A DNA stretch of 64,000 nucleotides from Poseidonibacter ostreae (GCF_009208075.1 NZ_WFKJ01000005.1:1-64000), one strand, 5' to 3'. Positions 8,308-18,500 are shown, counted from the stretch's first letter. Numbers and translations: made by a program. Notes: generated from the letters alone by a model not told the origin.

Positions 8308-8991
8308 CTATTTATCAGTTCTTGAGTTTTTTTCTTCAATTCCTGACATTCCGAATCTTCTTGCTAATTCTTGTTTTACCCTATCTGGACTTATATTTTT
8401 AGAAGCAAGTGCAACTAAAACATGATAAGTAATATCAGCAGCTTCATAGATAATTTCTTCACTATCATTATCTTTTATAGCAAAAGTAAATTCTCCTGAT
8501 TCTTCAACAATCTTTTTAAGCATAGAGTTCTCTTCACCTTGAAGAAGTTTTGCTGTATATGATTTTTTAGGATCATCATTTTTCTTTTCTTGAATTGTAT
8601 GGTATAAAGTATCAATAACACCATAAGCACTTGTTGTATCAACTTCAACAGGTAATACTTCTTCATTCGTTTTCATACTTGTAAAGAAACATGATTTTCT
8701 TCCAGTATGACAAGCAACACCAGTTTGATTTACTTTTAATAAAATAGTGTCATTATCACAATCAATCATAATATCTACAACTTCTTGTATATGACCAGAA
8801 CTTTCACCTTTTTTCCAAATTCGTTGTTTACTTCTACTAAAGTAATGTGCGATATTTGATTCAAGTGTTAAAGTTAAAGCTTCTCTATCCATAAAAGCTA
8901 ACATAAGTACTTCATTTGTAGTAGCTTCTTGTGTTACTACAGGAATTAATCCATCAATTTTTTCCCAGTCAATACTCTCTATTTGATTCAT
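8308..8991 (-). CDS. hisIE: Bifunctional phosphoribosyl-AMP cyclohydrolase / phosphoribosyl-ATP pyrophosphatase
   Basis: Catalyses steps 2 and 3 of histidine biosynthesis in one polypeptide of 227 residues. The N-terminal HisI domain (about 1-115) shows YFSRSKQRIWKKGESSGH, the metal-binding DCDNDT and the zinc ligands in GVACHTGRKSCFF. The C-terminal HisE domain (about 125-220) shows KKIVEESGEF and EAADITYHVLVAL. An AAGGATC ribosome site overlaps the end of the upstream small gene, only 9 bp away, so the two are probably co-transcribed. No other his gene is in the window. Confidence 0.95.
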   Translation of the reverse strand: MNQIESIDWEKIDGLIPVVTQEATTNEVLMLAFMDREALTLTLESNIAHYFSRSKQRIWKKGESSGHIQEVVDIMIDCDNDTILLKVNQTGVACHTGRKSCFFTSMKTNEEVLPVEVDTTSAYGVIDTLYHTIQEKKNDDPKKSYTAKLLQGEENSMLKKIVEESGEFTFAIKDNDSEEIIYEAADITYHVLVALASKNISPDRVKQELARRFGMSGIEEKNSRTDK

Positions 8992-9000
8992 TTTAGATCC

Positions 9001-9267
9001 TTAAAATTTTTTACCTATGTCAATTTTTAAACTATCTATTTCTCTTTTTTCTTTATTTACATTAGCATCTAAATTTAATGATGAATCTTCTTTTTTTACA
9101 TTTTCATCAGGAAGCGCAAGGGGTTCTTCATACTTATCTGTAAGTGTATATTTTTCTTCAATAATCTCAGGGTTTAGGTTTATTATAGGAGTTTCTAAAG
9201 ACTTAGAATTTACAAAACTTGTAAATAAAAATAGTTTGATTAATATTAATAATGTGATTTTTTTCAT
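9001..9267 (-). CDS. Small predicted secreted protein, unknown
   Basis: 88 residues, no family recognised. Residues 1-20 (MKKITLLILIKLFLFTSFVN) look like a signal peptide. The rest is charged and low-complexity, with many Lys, Glu and Asp and no Cys. It sits 9 bp upstream of hisIE on the same strand. Its ATG comes directly after the T-run of the terminator that follows the SPFH gene, and I see no Shine-Dalgarno sequence in front of it. Translation may be weak, or initiation may depend on read-through or a leaderless transcript. The signal peptide and tight packing argue that it is real. Confidence 0.6.
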   Translation of the reverse strand: MKKITLLILIKLFLFTSFVNSKSLETPIINLNPEIIEEKYTLTDKYEEPLALPDENVKKEDSSLNLDANVNKEKREIDSLKIDIGKKF

Positions 9268-9271
9268 AATA

Positions 9272-9300
9272 GAAAAAAGAGTAGAAAGATTCTACTCTTT
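9272..9300 (-). terminator. Rho-independent terminator after the SPFH-domain gene
   Basis: AAAGAGTAGAA (9276-9286) pairs with TTCTACTCTTT (9290-9300). Read on the minus strand, the stem continues into a T-run just before the ATG of the small secreted-protein gene. Confidence 0.8.
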
Positions 9301-9304
9301 AAGA

Positions 9305-10393
9305 TTATTGGCTAATAGCCGCATCTCTTGATTTACTTTTAGTATCAACCCAAATATTTGGAGTTGAACCACCAGGTGTTAAGAAGATTTTTGCATCTTT
9401 ATTTGTTTTAAGTGCTTCATTGAATTTCCCTTGAACTTCAATTTGTTGCATTTGAAGAAGTTTTGGAGTTAAAGATTCTGCAATTGATTTATTTGCTAAA
9501 GCTTGTGCTTTTGCTTCAATAGTTACAGCATCTGCACGACCTTGTGCTTCAATTCTATTTGCTTCTGCATCCCCAGTAGCTTTCGCAGCTCTTTTTTCAG
9601 CTTCTTGCTTAGTTCTTAAAACTTCATATTTTACTCTTTCAGATTCTTGATTTGCAATTTGAACTCTTTCAATTTGCTCTTTAATCTTTGTAGGTAAAAC
9701 AATTTCTCTTAATTGAACAGATAATAAAGCAACTGGTTTACCAGGTAAGCCATCTATATTTGCTCTAACACCATTTTCAATTTTAACAGCGATTTCATTT
9801 CTTTTTGTAGGTAATTCTTCAGCTGTATAAACACCAACAACATTTCTTACAATATCTCTTACAACTGGATTAATAATCTTGTCTTCCCAAGAGAATCCCC
9901 AGTTAGCAATAGTAGTAGGTGCTCCTTCAGCTGTAAGTCTATACTGAACAGTTAATTCAATTGAAACAGGTAAACCTCTTGCATCAAGAATATTAATTGC
10001 AGGATTTAATCTAATACTTTGATCAAAACTTCCAGTTGTTTCAACTGAAGCATAATTCATAAGTCTAACTTTTGTATCAATTAATACAACTTTTTGGAAA
10101 CCTGGAATGTATAAATGAATTCCTGGTCTTAATGGAGTCTCTTCGTATTTACCAGTAGTACTTTTAATACCTACTTGACCTGATTCTACAATTACAAATG
10201 GCTTGAATAAAAATAATGCAACAACTACTGCAATAATTGCATATATTAGTCCTGCTTTTTTCCCTAAGTTTTTGAAAAATTCAGGTGGCTCAAAAGGTGG
10301 TTGATAGTTTCCACCACCTCCATTATTATTTGATGAGTTTCCACCACCATTTTGTTGTTGTTTCTTTTTAAAATAATCGTTATCTATTGGCAT
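9305..10393 (-). CDS. SPFH/prohibitin-family membrane protein (HflK/HflC-like)
   Basis: 362 residues. A Gly/Asn/Gln-rich N-terminal tail (about 1-35) precedes one membrane helix (about 47-66, AGLIYAIIAVVVALFLF). An SPFH/band-7 domain (about 70-260) and an alanine- and glutamate-rich coiled coil (VLRTKQEAEKRAAKATGDAEANRIEAQG) follow. Such proteins form large membrane cages that regulate FtsH-type proteases or organise membrane microdomains. A single SPFH gene rather than an hflK-hflC pair suggests a prohibitin-like homo-oligomer. It has an AAGGACA ribosome site and its own terminator. Confidence 0.88.
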   Translation of the reverse strand: MPIDNDYFKKKQQQNGGGNSSNNNGGGGNYQPPFEPPEFFKNLGKKAGLIYAIIAVVVALFLFKPFVIVESGQVGIKSTTGKYEETPLRPGIHLYIPGFQKVVLIDTKVRLMNYASVETTGSFDQSIRLNPAINILDARGLPVSIELTVQYRLTAEGAPTTIANWGFSWEDKIINPVVRDIVRNVVGVYTAEELPTKRNEIAVKIENGVRANIDGLPGKPVALLSVQLREIVLPTKIKEQIERVQIANQESERVKYEVLRTKQEAEKRAAKATGDAEANRIEAQGRADAVTIEAKAQALANKSIAESLTPKLLQMQQIEVQGKFNEALKTNKDAKIFLTPGGSTPNIWVDTKSKSRDAAISQ

Positions 10394-10445
10394 AATTGTC
10401 CTTAAATTTTTTTATATATTATTTGTGACCTAATCTTACTATTGA

Positions 10446-11366
10446 TTAGTTAATGTATGTTAAATCGTTTATATATTTTTCATTTTTACCTGCAACTACG
10501 TCAAAGTATGCAGTTTGTAAAGCTTCAGTAATTGGACCTCTTTCACCTTTTCCAATTATTCTTGCATCAATATCTCTAATAGGCGTTACTTCAACAGCAG
10601 TTCCTGTAAAGAAAGCTTCATCAGCAATATAAACTTCTTCCCTTGTAAGTCTTCTTCTAACTACTGTATATCCTAAGTCTTCAGCAAGGTCAATAACTGT
10701 TTTTTGAGTAATTGATTCTAAAGAGTTGTCATTAGGAGGAGTAATAATTACGCCATCTCTAACAATAAAGAAACAAGCACCTGATGCCTCAGCAATGTAA
10801 CCTTGGTCATCTCTTAATAATGCTTCATCATATCCACATTCAACTGCTTCACCTTTAGCCATTTGAGAGTTTAAGTAATTTGCAACTGCTTTTGCTTTTC
10901 CCATTCCAGAAGTATTTGAGTTTCTAGTCATTGATGCAATTTTAACTCTTACACCTTTTTTCATTCCCTCTTCACCTAAATAAGCTCCCCATTCCCATGC
11001 AGAAATAGAAACTTTTACAGGTGCTTCCTTATGGTAAAGTCCCATAACTCCGTAACCTAAATATACTAAAGGTCTAATATAAGCACCTTCAAATAATTCA
11101 TTTTCTTGTAATAATTTAACTTGAGCTTTATTTAATTCATCTTCAGTAAATGGTACATCAATTAATGTCATTTTTGCTGAATTTATAAGTCTTTTTGTAT
11201 GCTCTTGTAGTTTAAAAATTGCACATCTACCATCATGAGTTTTATATGCTTTTGTACCTTCAATGGCACCATTTCCATAATGTAATGTGTGTGATAAAAC
11301 GTGAACTTTAGCATCGTGCCAATTTACAAGTTCTCCATCCATCCAAATATATTTTGCTTCAGTCAT
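10446..11366 (-). CDS. ilvE: Branched-chain amino acid aminotransferase
   Basis: A PLP-dependent fold-type IV transaminase that interconverts valine, leucine and isoleucine with their keto acids. It has 306 residues, the usual length. Visible signatures are VLSHTLHYGNGAIEGTKAY at the start, the PLP lysine in GKAKAVANYLNS, and the class IV signature around DEALLRDDQGYIAEASG...FFIV. It sits 52 bp upstream of the SPFH gene on the same strand, with no terminator evident between them, and is divergent from the lipoprotein gene. Confidence 0.95.
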   Translation of the reverse strand: MTEAKYIWMDGELVNWHDAKVHVLSHTLHYGNGAIEGTKAYKTHDGRCAIFKLQEHTKRLINSAKMTLIDVPFTEDELNKAQVKLLQENELFEGAYIRPLVYLGYGVMGLYHKEAPVKVSISAWEWGAYLGEEGMKKGVRVKIASMTRNSNTSGMGKAKAVANYLNSQMAKGEAVECGYDEALLRDDQGYIAEASGACFFIVRDGVIITPPNDNSLESITQKTVIDLAEDLGYTVVRRRLTREEVYIADEAFFTGTAVEVTPIRDIDARIIGKGERGPITEALQTAYFDVVAGKNEKYINDLTYIN

Positions 11367-11519
11367 TGTATAAATTCCTAATGATTAAATTTTTAATTAA
11401 TATTTTATCTAAGATATAATTAAAAAATGCCGATAATAGAATTTTTGCTTATTTTTTATAAAAAATAGTTCCTAATTATGGTATATTGTCGAAAATTTTT
11501 TAAAGGTACACAATTTAAT

Positions 11520-12233
11520 ATGAATTATAAAAATATAGTAAAACTAGCTACATCAATATCATTAATAACATTTCTTGCAGGTTGTGCTGTTAATCAAGTA
11601 AATACAATTGATAATAATGGAAATATTATAGATAACTTTGGTGTAAAAACTGTAGAAATTAAAGAGATAATATATAAACGACCAGCTGTTTCTGAGCAGT
11701 TAAAAAATAGAATTCATAATATACTAAACACTATGTCAAAAAAAGATTTAGGAAGTTTAAATAGTAAATATATACATCCTGAATTTGGCTTTTATAATTT
11801 ACTTAAAATAGATGGTGTAAAAGTCTTTTTAGAACAAAAAATGATTTATAATATTGTAGAAGAAGAGAGTGAAGAAATCTCACATATTATTTCAAGAGTA
11901 AATCCTAGTTCTTCAAAACTTAAAATTATAGAAAAAAATATCAAGTTTAATTGTAGTCCTAATGATGATGCTTTTTATGGATGGAGTGAAGATGGTTTGT
12001 ATCTGTCTAATAAAATAGATACTTTCCTTTCAGAAATGATGAAAGAAACTAATAACTATCAAAAAGATAAATATAAAACAAAAGATTTTCAAAAAGCAGC
12101 TTTAATTGAAAAAACAAGTTATAAAGTTGTTCTAACACCTGAGCTATCTTTTTATATTACAAAAATTGATGATAATTGGTATATTACATTAATAGATAGA
12201 ATTACTACAGATTGTAGTTCTATAAAGGAATAA
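11520..12233 (+). CDS. Lipoprotein of unknown function
   Basis: I choose the ATG at 11520, not the frame opening at 11478. It yields MNYKNIVKLATSISLITFLAGC, a lipoprotein signal with lipobox LAGC, and AAAGG lies 13 nt upstream. The mature protein, about 215 residues, is lysine- and isoleucine-rich with no motif I recognise. It ends 3 bp before the ATG of a methyltransferase gene, so the two form an operon. Probably anchored in the inner or outer membrane facing the periplasm. Confidence 0.75.
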   Translation: MNYKNIVKLATSISLITFLAGCAVNQVNTIDNNGNIIDNFGVKTVEIKEIIYKRPAVSEQLKNRIHNILNTMSKKDLGSLNSKYIHPEFGFYNLLKIDGVKVFLEQKMIYNIVEEESEEISHIISRVNPSSSKLKIIEKNIKFNCSPNDDAFYGWSEDGLYLSNKIDTFLSEMMKETNNYQKDKYKTKDFQKAALIEKTSYKVVLTPELSFYITKIDDNWYITLIDRITTDCSSIKE

Positions 12234-12236
12234 AAT

Positions 12237-12836
12237 ATGAGTCAACAAGAATTTTGGAATAGCAAATTTTCAAGAGATGGTTTTTTATATGGATTAAAAC
12301 CAAATACTTTTTTAGCTTCAAAAATCAAACTTTTAAAAAGAGAATCAAAACTTTTATGTTTAGGAGAGGGTGAAGGAAGAAATGCTATCTTTTTTGCAAA
12401 AAGAGGTTTTAAAGTTACTGCTCTTGATGCATCAGATATTGGCTTAGCAAAACTTGAACAAAGAGCAAAAGAAGAGAATTTAGATATTAAAACTTTATGC
12501 TTAGATTTAAATCATTGGGAAAGTGATAAAAAATATGATGTAATAGTAGCTTCCTATTTACATATGTATAAAGATGAAAGAGTGAAATTGTTTGAAAAAA
12601 TTGAAGAATCTTTAAATCAAGATGCTTACTTTATAGGAGAGTTTTTTTCAACAAAACAACTTAACTTTAATAGTGGTGGGCCAAAAGATGAAGATTTACT
12701 TTATACTGTAGATGATTTTAAGAAAAACTTTTTATATTGTGATAAAGAAATAAGTGAACAAGAAGTAATCCTTGATGAGGGAAGAGGTCATCAAGGAGAT
12801 GCTTGTGTTATTAGAGTTGTAATGCAAAAACTATAA
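12237..12836 (+). CDS. Class I SAM-dependent methyltransferase, TehB-like
   Basis: 199 residues. SAM-binding motif I is LLCLGEGEGRNAIFFAKRG (about 38-56), motif II acidic end is ALDAS, then DVIVASYLHMY. The N-terminal EFWNSKFSRDGFLYGLKPNTFL resembles TehB-type and related small-molecule methyltransferases. The substrate is unknown; tellurite or thiol methylation is only a family-level possibility. The stop overlaps the convergent zinc permease gene by 6 bp. Confidence 0.8.
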   Translation: MSQQEFWNSKFSRDGFLYGLKPNTFLASKIKLLKRESKLLCLGEGEGRNAIFFAKRGFKVTALDASDIGLAKLEQRAKEENLDIKTLCLDLNHWESDKKYDVIVASYLHMYKDERVKLFEKIEESLNQDAYFIGEFFSTKQLNFNSGGPKDEDLLYTVDDFKKNFLYCDKEISEQEVILDEGRGHQGDACVIRVVMQKL

Positions 12837-13655
12837 AGATGATTTCTTAATTTTTTTAATTATAAAATCAAAACATATTACTATAAACATAAAAATAGAA
12901 CTTGCTAAAATGATTGATGGCCCAGAACTTAAGTCAAAGTTATAAGATAAAATAAGACCTACTATAGTAAATAAGATTGAAAGAATACTAGATATAATCA
13001 TCATGGAAAATAGGGTATTACAAAACTTTTGAGCTATATAAATTGGAATAGTAAGTAAGGCAATAACAAGAATTAAGCCTACAATTTTTATTGCAATTAC
13101 AATACTAAGTGCAGATAAAATAAGAATAAGTGTATAAAAAAATCTAGTTTTTATACCTCTTAGGTTTGCATATTCACTATCGTAAGAAACGGCAAGTATA
13201 TCTCGATAAAAGAATATCATAGTTAAAACAATAAATCCTAGTAAAACAGACATAAATAAAATATCATCATTTGTAACTGCTAAAATAGAACCAAATAAAT
13301 AACTCATCAAGTCAGAATTATATCCAGGTGTTAAATCAACAAGTAAAATACCAAAAGACATACCCATAGCCCAAGTAAGACCTATTATTGTATCAAGGTT
13401 TTCTCTTTTTTGATAAGTTAGAAAAGCAATTAAAATAGTAACAAGTACAGAAAAAACTGAAGTAGATAAAAGCATAGGCAGACCAAAGTAAATAGATAAA
13501 CCAAGACCTCCATAAGCACTATGTGCAATTCCTCCTGAAAGAAATACCATCTTATTTACAACAATAAGTGAGCCTATAATTCCTGTTATAACACTAACTA
13601 AAACCCCAGCTATTATGGCGTTTTGAATAAAACTATATGATAAGGCTTCTAACAT
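12831..13655 (-). CDS. znuB: Zinc/manganese ABC transporter permease, ZnuB-like
   Basis: A 274-residue ABC-3 family permease with about eight hydrophobic helices. Family blocks include VVNKMVFLSGGIAHSAYGGLGL near residue 32 and GLILVIALLTIPIYIAQKF near 192. It overlaps the ATPase gene by 7 bp and is last in the znuA-znuC-znuB operon. Zinc is the likeliest substrate because of the His-rich loop of the binding protein; manganese or iron are alternatives for the family. Confidence 0.9.
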   Translation of the reverse strand: MLEALSYSFIQNAIIAGVLVSVITGIIGSLIVVNKMVFLSGGIAHSAYGGLGLSIYFGLPMLLSTSVFSVLVTILIAFLTYQKRENLDTIIGLTWAMGMSFGILLVDLTPGYNSDLMSYLFGSILAVTNDDILFMSVLLGFIVLTMIFFYRDILAVSYDSEYANLRGIKTRFFYTLILILSALSIVIAIKIVGLILVIALLTIPIYIAQKFCNTLFSMMIISSILSILFTIVGLILSYNFDLSSGPSIILASSIFMFIVICFDFIIKKIKKSSL

Positions 13656-14410
13656 TTACATTTTCCTAACATTTCTAAAAGTTCTATTTCACAGACATGG
13701 GGGCTCATATTTTTAAAATCATCTTTCATTTTTGATAAATCATGATAAGTAAGTCTTTTATTTATATAAACTGCTTTTGTAGCATGCTTTAAAACAACAG
13801 AAATATCATGACTAATTACTACAATAGTAATTTCTTTATTTAGGTTCTCAAGTGTTTGATAAATCTGTTCACACCCACTTATATCAATATTTGAGGTTGG
13901 TTCATCTAAAAGTAAAATCTTAGGATTACAAAACAAGGCACGTGCAATTAAGACCCTTTGTCTTTGACCTCCTGAGAGATTTGAGATTTTAGAACTAGCA
14001 AACTCTTTCATATTTACTTTTTCTAAAACTTCAAGAGCTTTTATCTTTTCTTCTTTTTTATAACCAAAAAATCTTTTCTTAATATCATTTTGTCCCATCA
14101 TAACTACTTCAATAACGCTAATAGGAAAATTAAGATTTATATTTGTATTTTGAGGCACATAACCAATATAAGGAATTTCACTAGCTATTTTATTTCCAAA
14201 GATTTTAATATCACCTTGATTTAAAGGGTTAATACCAAAGATTAGTTTTAAAAGTGTAGATTTTCCACCACCATTTGGACCTAAAATTGTCAAAAAATCT
14301 TTATCTTTAACTTCTAAATTTATATCTTCTAATACAAACTCTTTTTCATATTTGAAAAAGAGCTTTTTTATTGAGATTGGATTAGTTATTTGCAATTGTT
14401 CTTGCCACAT
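13649..14410 (-). CDS. znuC: Zinc/manganese ABC transporter ATP-binding protein, ZnuC-like
   Basis: 253 residues. Walker A is ILGPNGGGKSTLLK, signature LSGGQRQRVLIARAL, Walker B ILLLDEPTSNID, H-loop VVISHDISVVL. It matches the metal-type ABC ATPases that pair with ABC-3 permeases. Its ATG lies 29 bp inside the end of the binding-protein gene, an unusually long overlap, and it overlaps the permease gene by 7 bp. Stoichiometric coupled translation of the three subunits is likely. Confidence 0.92.
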   Translation of the reverse strand: MWQEQLQITNPISIKKLFFKYEKEFVLEDINLEVKDKDFLTILGPNGGGKSTLLKLIFGINPLNQGDIKIFGNKIASEIPYIGYVPQNTNINLNFPISVIEVVMMGQNDIKKRFFGYKKEEKIKALEVLEKVNMKEFASSKISNLSGGQRQRVLIARALFCNPKILLLDEPTSNIDISGCEQIYQTLENLNKEITIVVISHDISVVLKHATKAVYINKRLTYHDLSKMKDDFKNMSPHVCEIELLEMLGKCKC

Positions 14411-15281
14411 GAATTAAGTTAAGAGACCAATTACTAGCCAATGGTGTTTCTTTAATAACTTTGATGTTTAACTCATCAGCTATTACTTTAGCACTTTTTT
14501 CAGAGAATTCAACTTGTGTGAATATAGCTTTTATGTTCTCTTCTCTAGCTTCTTCTATAATTTTTTGAAGAATTTTTGGTTTTGGGTCTTTTCCTTCGAT
14601 TTCTATAGCAAATTGTACTAAATTATACTCTTTTGCAAAGTATCCCCAAGCTGGATGAAATACCATGAATTTAGAGTTCTTTGGCATATTTGAAAAGATA
14701 TCTTTGATTCTTGCATCTGTTTGTTCTATCTCTTTTACAAAACTATTATAGTTATTTAAATAATACTCTTTATTTATACTATCAAATTGAACTAAAGTAT
14801 CATAAATATTTTTTGCCATAATTTTCACATTTTTAGGACTTGTCCATGTATGAGGGTCTTCTTTATATTTTGATTCTTTTTTATCACCATGATGATTATC
14901 GTGTTTAGTGTGATGCTCATCATGGTGATGATGTTTGTCATCCACTTTATGTTTATGTCTTTTCATCATAATTCGTTCAATGTCTTTTGTCATTTCAACA
15001 AATTTCATGTTTTTATTTTGATTTGCAAACTTAGGAAGCCAAGTTTCTTCAAATCCAAAACCTATTGGAAAATATATAGCTGCCTTTGAAATATGCTTCA
15101 TCTGAGACGTTTTTGGCTCATAATGATGAGGATTACTTCCTGGTGGAACCATAGCAATAACCTTAACCTTATCTCCTCCTATTTTTTCAACAAATGTTTG
15201 TTGAGGTAAAATACTTACAACAATATTAGTTTGTGCATAAGCAAAATTTATCATTAAAAATAATGTGATTAAAAATCTCAT
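14382..15281 (-). CDS. znuA: Periplasmic zinc-binding protein, ZnuA-like
   Basis: 299 residues, cluster A-I metal-binding lipocalin-like ABC receptor. Signal peptide 1-16. Metal ligands are expected at H52/H53 (SNPHHYEP), H144 (EDPHTW), a histidine in MVFHPAWGYF and an acidic residue near the C-terminus. Residues 109-131 form a loop with eleven histidines, the hallmark of zinc receptors. An AGAAGGAG ribosome site precedes the ATG. Upstream lie two copies of a palindrome around the likely promoter, so expression is probably repressed by zinc. Confidence 0.93.
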   Translation of the reverse strand: MRFLITLFLMINFAYAQTNIVVSILPQQTFVEKIGGDKVKVIAMVPPGSNPHHYEPKTSQMKHISKAAIYFPIGFGFEETWLPKFANQNKNMKFVEMTKDIERIMMKRHKHKVDDKHHHHDEHHTKHDNHHGDKKESKYKEDPHTWTSPKNVKIMAKNIYDTLVQFDSINKEYYLNNYNSFVKEIEQTDARIKDIFSNMPKNSKFMVFHPAWGYFAKEYNLVQFAIEIEGKDPKPKILQKIIEEAREENIKAIFTQVEFSEKSAKVIADELNIKVIKETPLASNWSLNLIHVARTIANN

Positions 15282-15301
15282 ATAATACTCCTTCTATATG
15301 T

Positions 15302-15316
15302 TGCAACTTAGTTGCA
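15302..15316. promoter_or_regulatory. Palindromic operator, promoter-proximal copy, upstream of znuA
   Basis: TGCAACTTAGTTGCA is a near-perfect dyad (TGCAACT-T-AGTTGCA). It lies 20 bp upstream of the znuA ATG, where the 5' end of the transcript should be, and is repeated 46 bp further upstream. A zinc-responsive repressor site (Zur or another metal regulator) is the natural reading; the regulator itself is not identified. Confidence 0.7.
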
Positions 15317-15347
15317 TTTGTGGAATATTAGTAAAATAAAAATTAAA

Positions 15348-15362
15348 CGCAACTTAGTTGCA
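15348..15362. promoter_or_regulatory. Palindromic operator, distal copy, upstream of znuA
   Basis: CGCAACTTAGTTGCA differs from the proximal copy at one outer base. On the minus strand it overlaps a possible -35 (TTGCGT) with TAATAT 16 bp downstream as the -10. The two dyads therefore flank the putative promoter, a classic repression layout. Confidence 0.7.
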
Positions 15363-15550
15363 TTTAATTTTTATAAAGATATAATATCTTAAATTAAGAG
15401 CTTAAATAAATGAAATTTAAATCTTAAAGTAAATATTTAAGAAAGTCATGTTTTTTATTTAACAACTTTTTAACGAAAATTTAAATACACTCTTAATAAT
15501 AAATATCAATTATAATTATAATAAATAAATAATCAAAAATAGAGAATAAA

Positions 15551-18500
15551 ATGTTAACAAAAATTAAGAATATAATAGAAGAAAATGTACTAGTTATTGA
15601 TGGAGCTATGGGAACACAGCTTCAAATATCAGATATAAAACAAGAAGAGTGGATGTATGAAGGGGAAGATTTAGAAGGTTGTAATGAGCTTCTAAATTTA
15701 ACCGCTCCTCATATTTTACGAAATATTCATGATGCTTATGCGAGCGCTGGAGCAGATTTAATTACAACTAATACTTTTGGTTCAATGAATTGGGTTTTAG
15801 ATGAATACGATATTCCTCAAACTTCTTATGAACTATCAAAATTAGGTGCACAACTTGTTAAAGAGTCTTGTGATAAATACTCAACACCAGAAAAACCAAG
15901 ATTTGTATTAGGTTCAGTAGGACCTGGTACTAAACTTCCTTCACTTGGTCATATTAAATATGATGATATGTATGAGGGCTATAAAATAATGGCACAAGGA
16001 TTAGCTGATGGGGGAACTGATATATTCTTACTTGAAACTTGTCAAGATCCATTACAAATAAAAGCAGCACTTCATGCACTAAATGATACAGCTCCACAAA
16101 TTCCAATTATGGTATCTGTTACAATTGAGTTAACAGGAACGATGCTAATAGGAACTGATGCTCAAACAATTGCAGCTATTATGGCTCCTTTTAATATTTT
16201 ATCACTTGGATTTAACTGTGGAACTGGACCTAAACAAGTACATAAGCATATCAAATCACTAAGTGAAGTTTGTAAATTCCCAATTTCAGTTCATGCAAAT
16301 GCTGGACTTCCACAAAATAAAGGTGGAGTTTCTTATTACCCAATGGGACCTGAAGAGTTTACAAAGTTACAAAAAGAATTTTTAGAAATTAATGGGGTTT
16401 CATTTTTAGGTGGATGTTGTGGAACTACACCTGAGCATATTAAAAAACTAGCAGAAGAAATAAAAGATATAAAACCTTTAAAGCCTTGTGGATTTTTAAA
16501 AGCTTCATTAGCTTCACTATTTGGTACTGTAGCTTTAAAGCAAGAGCCAGCACCACTTTTAATAGGTGAACGTTCAAATGCAACTGGATCAAAAGCTTTT
16601 AGAGAACTTCTTAAATCAAATGACTATGAGGGAACACTAACAGTTGGACAACAACAAGTACGAGCGGGTGCACATATTATTGATGTTTCAGTTGGATTTG
16701 CTGGAAGGGATGAAAGAGAAGATATGGATAAGGTTGTTGAGCTTTATTCTCAAAAAATATCACTTCCTCTAATGCCAGATTCTACGCAAATTTATGCACT
16801 TGAAGCAGCACTAAAACAAATAGGTGGAAGACCAATTATTAACTCTGTTAACCTAGAAGATGGAGAAGAGAAATTTGATGCTGTTTGTAAGTTAGCTAAA
16901 AAATTTGGAGCTGCTTTAGTATGTCTTACAATTGATGAAGTTGGAATGGCAAAAACTAAAGAAGATAAAATTAGAATTGCTGAGCGTATTTATGACTTAT
17001 GTGTAAATAGACATGGATTTGATCCTCATGATTTAGTATTTGATATGCTAACATTTACTATTGGTTCTGGTGATGATGAGTATAGAACAGCTGGTATTGA
17101 AACACTTGAAGCTATTAGAGAGTTCCAAATACTTCATCCTGAAGTTGGAACTACTCTTGGACTTTCTAATATCTCTTTTGGACTTGATATAAAAGCAAGA
17201 GCTTATTTAAACTCTATTTATTTAGATTATTGTGTAAAAGCTGGTTTAACATCTGCTATTGTAAATGTTAAGCATATTTTACCACTTAATAAAATAAATG
17301 AAGATGATAAAAAAGCTTGTGATGATTTAATTTTTAATAATCAAGAAGCAGGAGATCCATTATTTGCCTTTATTGAACATTTCTCAAATGTTGGAGATAT
17401 TGAAGAGCAAAGTGATGAAGAGTATCAAAATCTTCCTGCTATTGAAAAAGTAAAAAAGTTACTTTTAGATGGAGATAAAAATAGATTAATTCCACTTGTT
17501 GATGAGTTAAGACATGAAGTAAAACCTGAAATAATAGTAAATGAATGGCTAATTGATGGTATGAAAATCATTGGTGAATTATTTGGAAATGGACAAATGC
17601 AATTACCATTTGTTCTTCAAAGTGCAGAAACTATGAAAGCAACAGTTGATGCTTTAAATCCATATTTACCAAAAGAAGAAAAAGCTAGTGAAACTGTAAT
17701 TGTAGTAGGAACTGTAAAAGGTGATGTTCATGATGTTGGTAAAAACTTAGTTGATATTATTTTAAGTAATAATGGATTCAAAGTTATAAATATTGGTATT
17801 AAAGCTGATTTAAATAGCTTCTTAATTGCTGCAAAAGAGCATAAAGCACAAGCTATTGGAATGAGTGGATTACTTGTAAAATCAACTGCTGTTATGAAAG
17901 AAAACTTAGAAGAATTACAAAAAATGGGAATAGATATTCCTGTACTTATTGGTGGAGCAGCACTTACAAAATCTTTTGTAAATGATTTTTGTAGACCAAT
18001 TTATGATGGACCAATATTCTATTGTAGAGATGCCTTTGATGGTGTTGTTTCTATGCAAAGAATTGAAGAGGGTGATTTAGATAATACTGCTTTAGCAGCT
18101 GATTTAATCGAAATAGCAGATACAAGTGAAAAAGTTGAAAAAGAAGCAGTTGTTATTCCTCCTTATGAAGAGATTCCAATGCCAAAAGAGACTGCTTTTA
18201 CCTATCCTCCTTTATGGGAAAGAGTTGCTAAAAGTAGTGAACAATTAGATAAAGAGCTTATTTTTAAATGGATAAATCATAGAGTTTTATTTAGACAAAG
18301 ATGGGGATATAAAAGAGGGAAACAAGATAGAGATGCTTTCTTAAAATATGAAGAAGAAACAGTTGAGCCTTTATATAGAAAACTAAAAGATGATTTATTG
18401 GATAAAAATATTTTTGAACCAATTGCTATTTATGCTTATTATCCTTGTATCTCTCATGATAATAAACTGTATATTTTTGATAAAAAGTATCTATTTAATA

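Noticed and set aside
14889-15089. Met/His/Phe-rich plus-strand ORF
   Set aside because: It is the antisense shadow of the His-rich loop of znuA and has no independent signals.
15363-15550. Possible cobalamin or SAM riboswitch before metH
   Set aside because: No B12-box or S-box consensus could be found; the gap is simple AT-rich sequence apart from the zinc operators.
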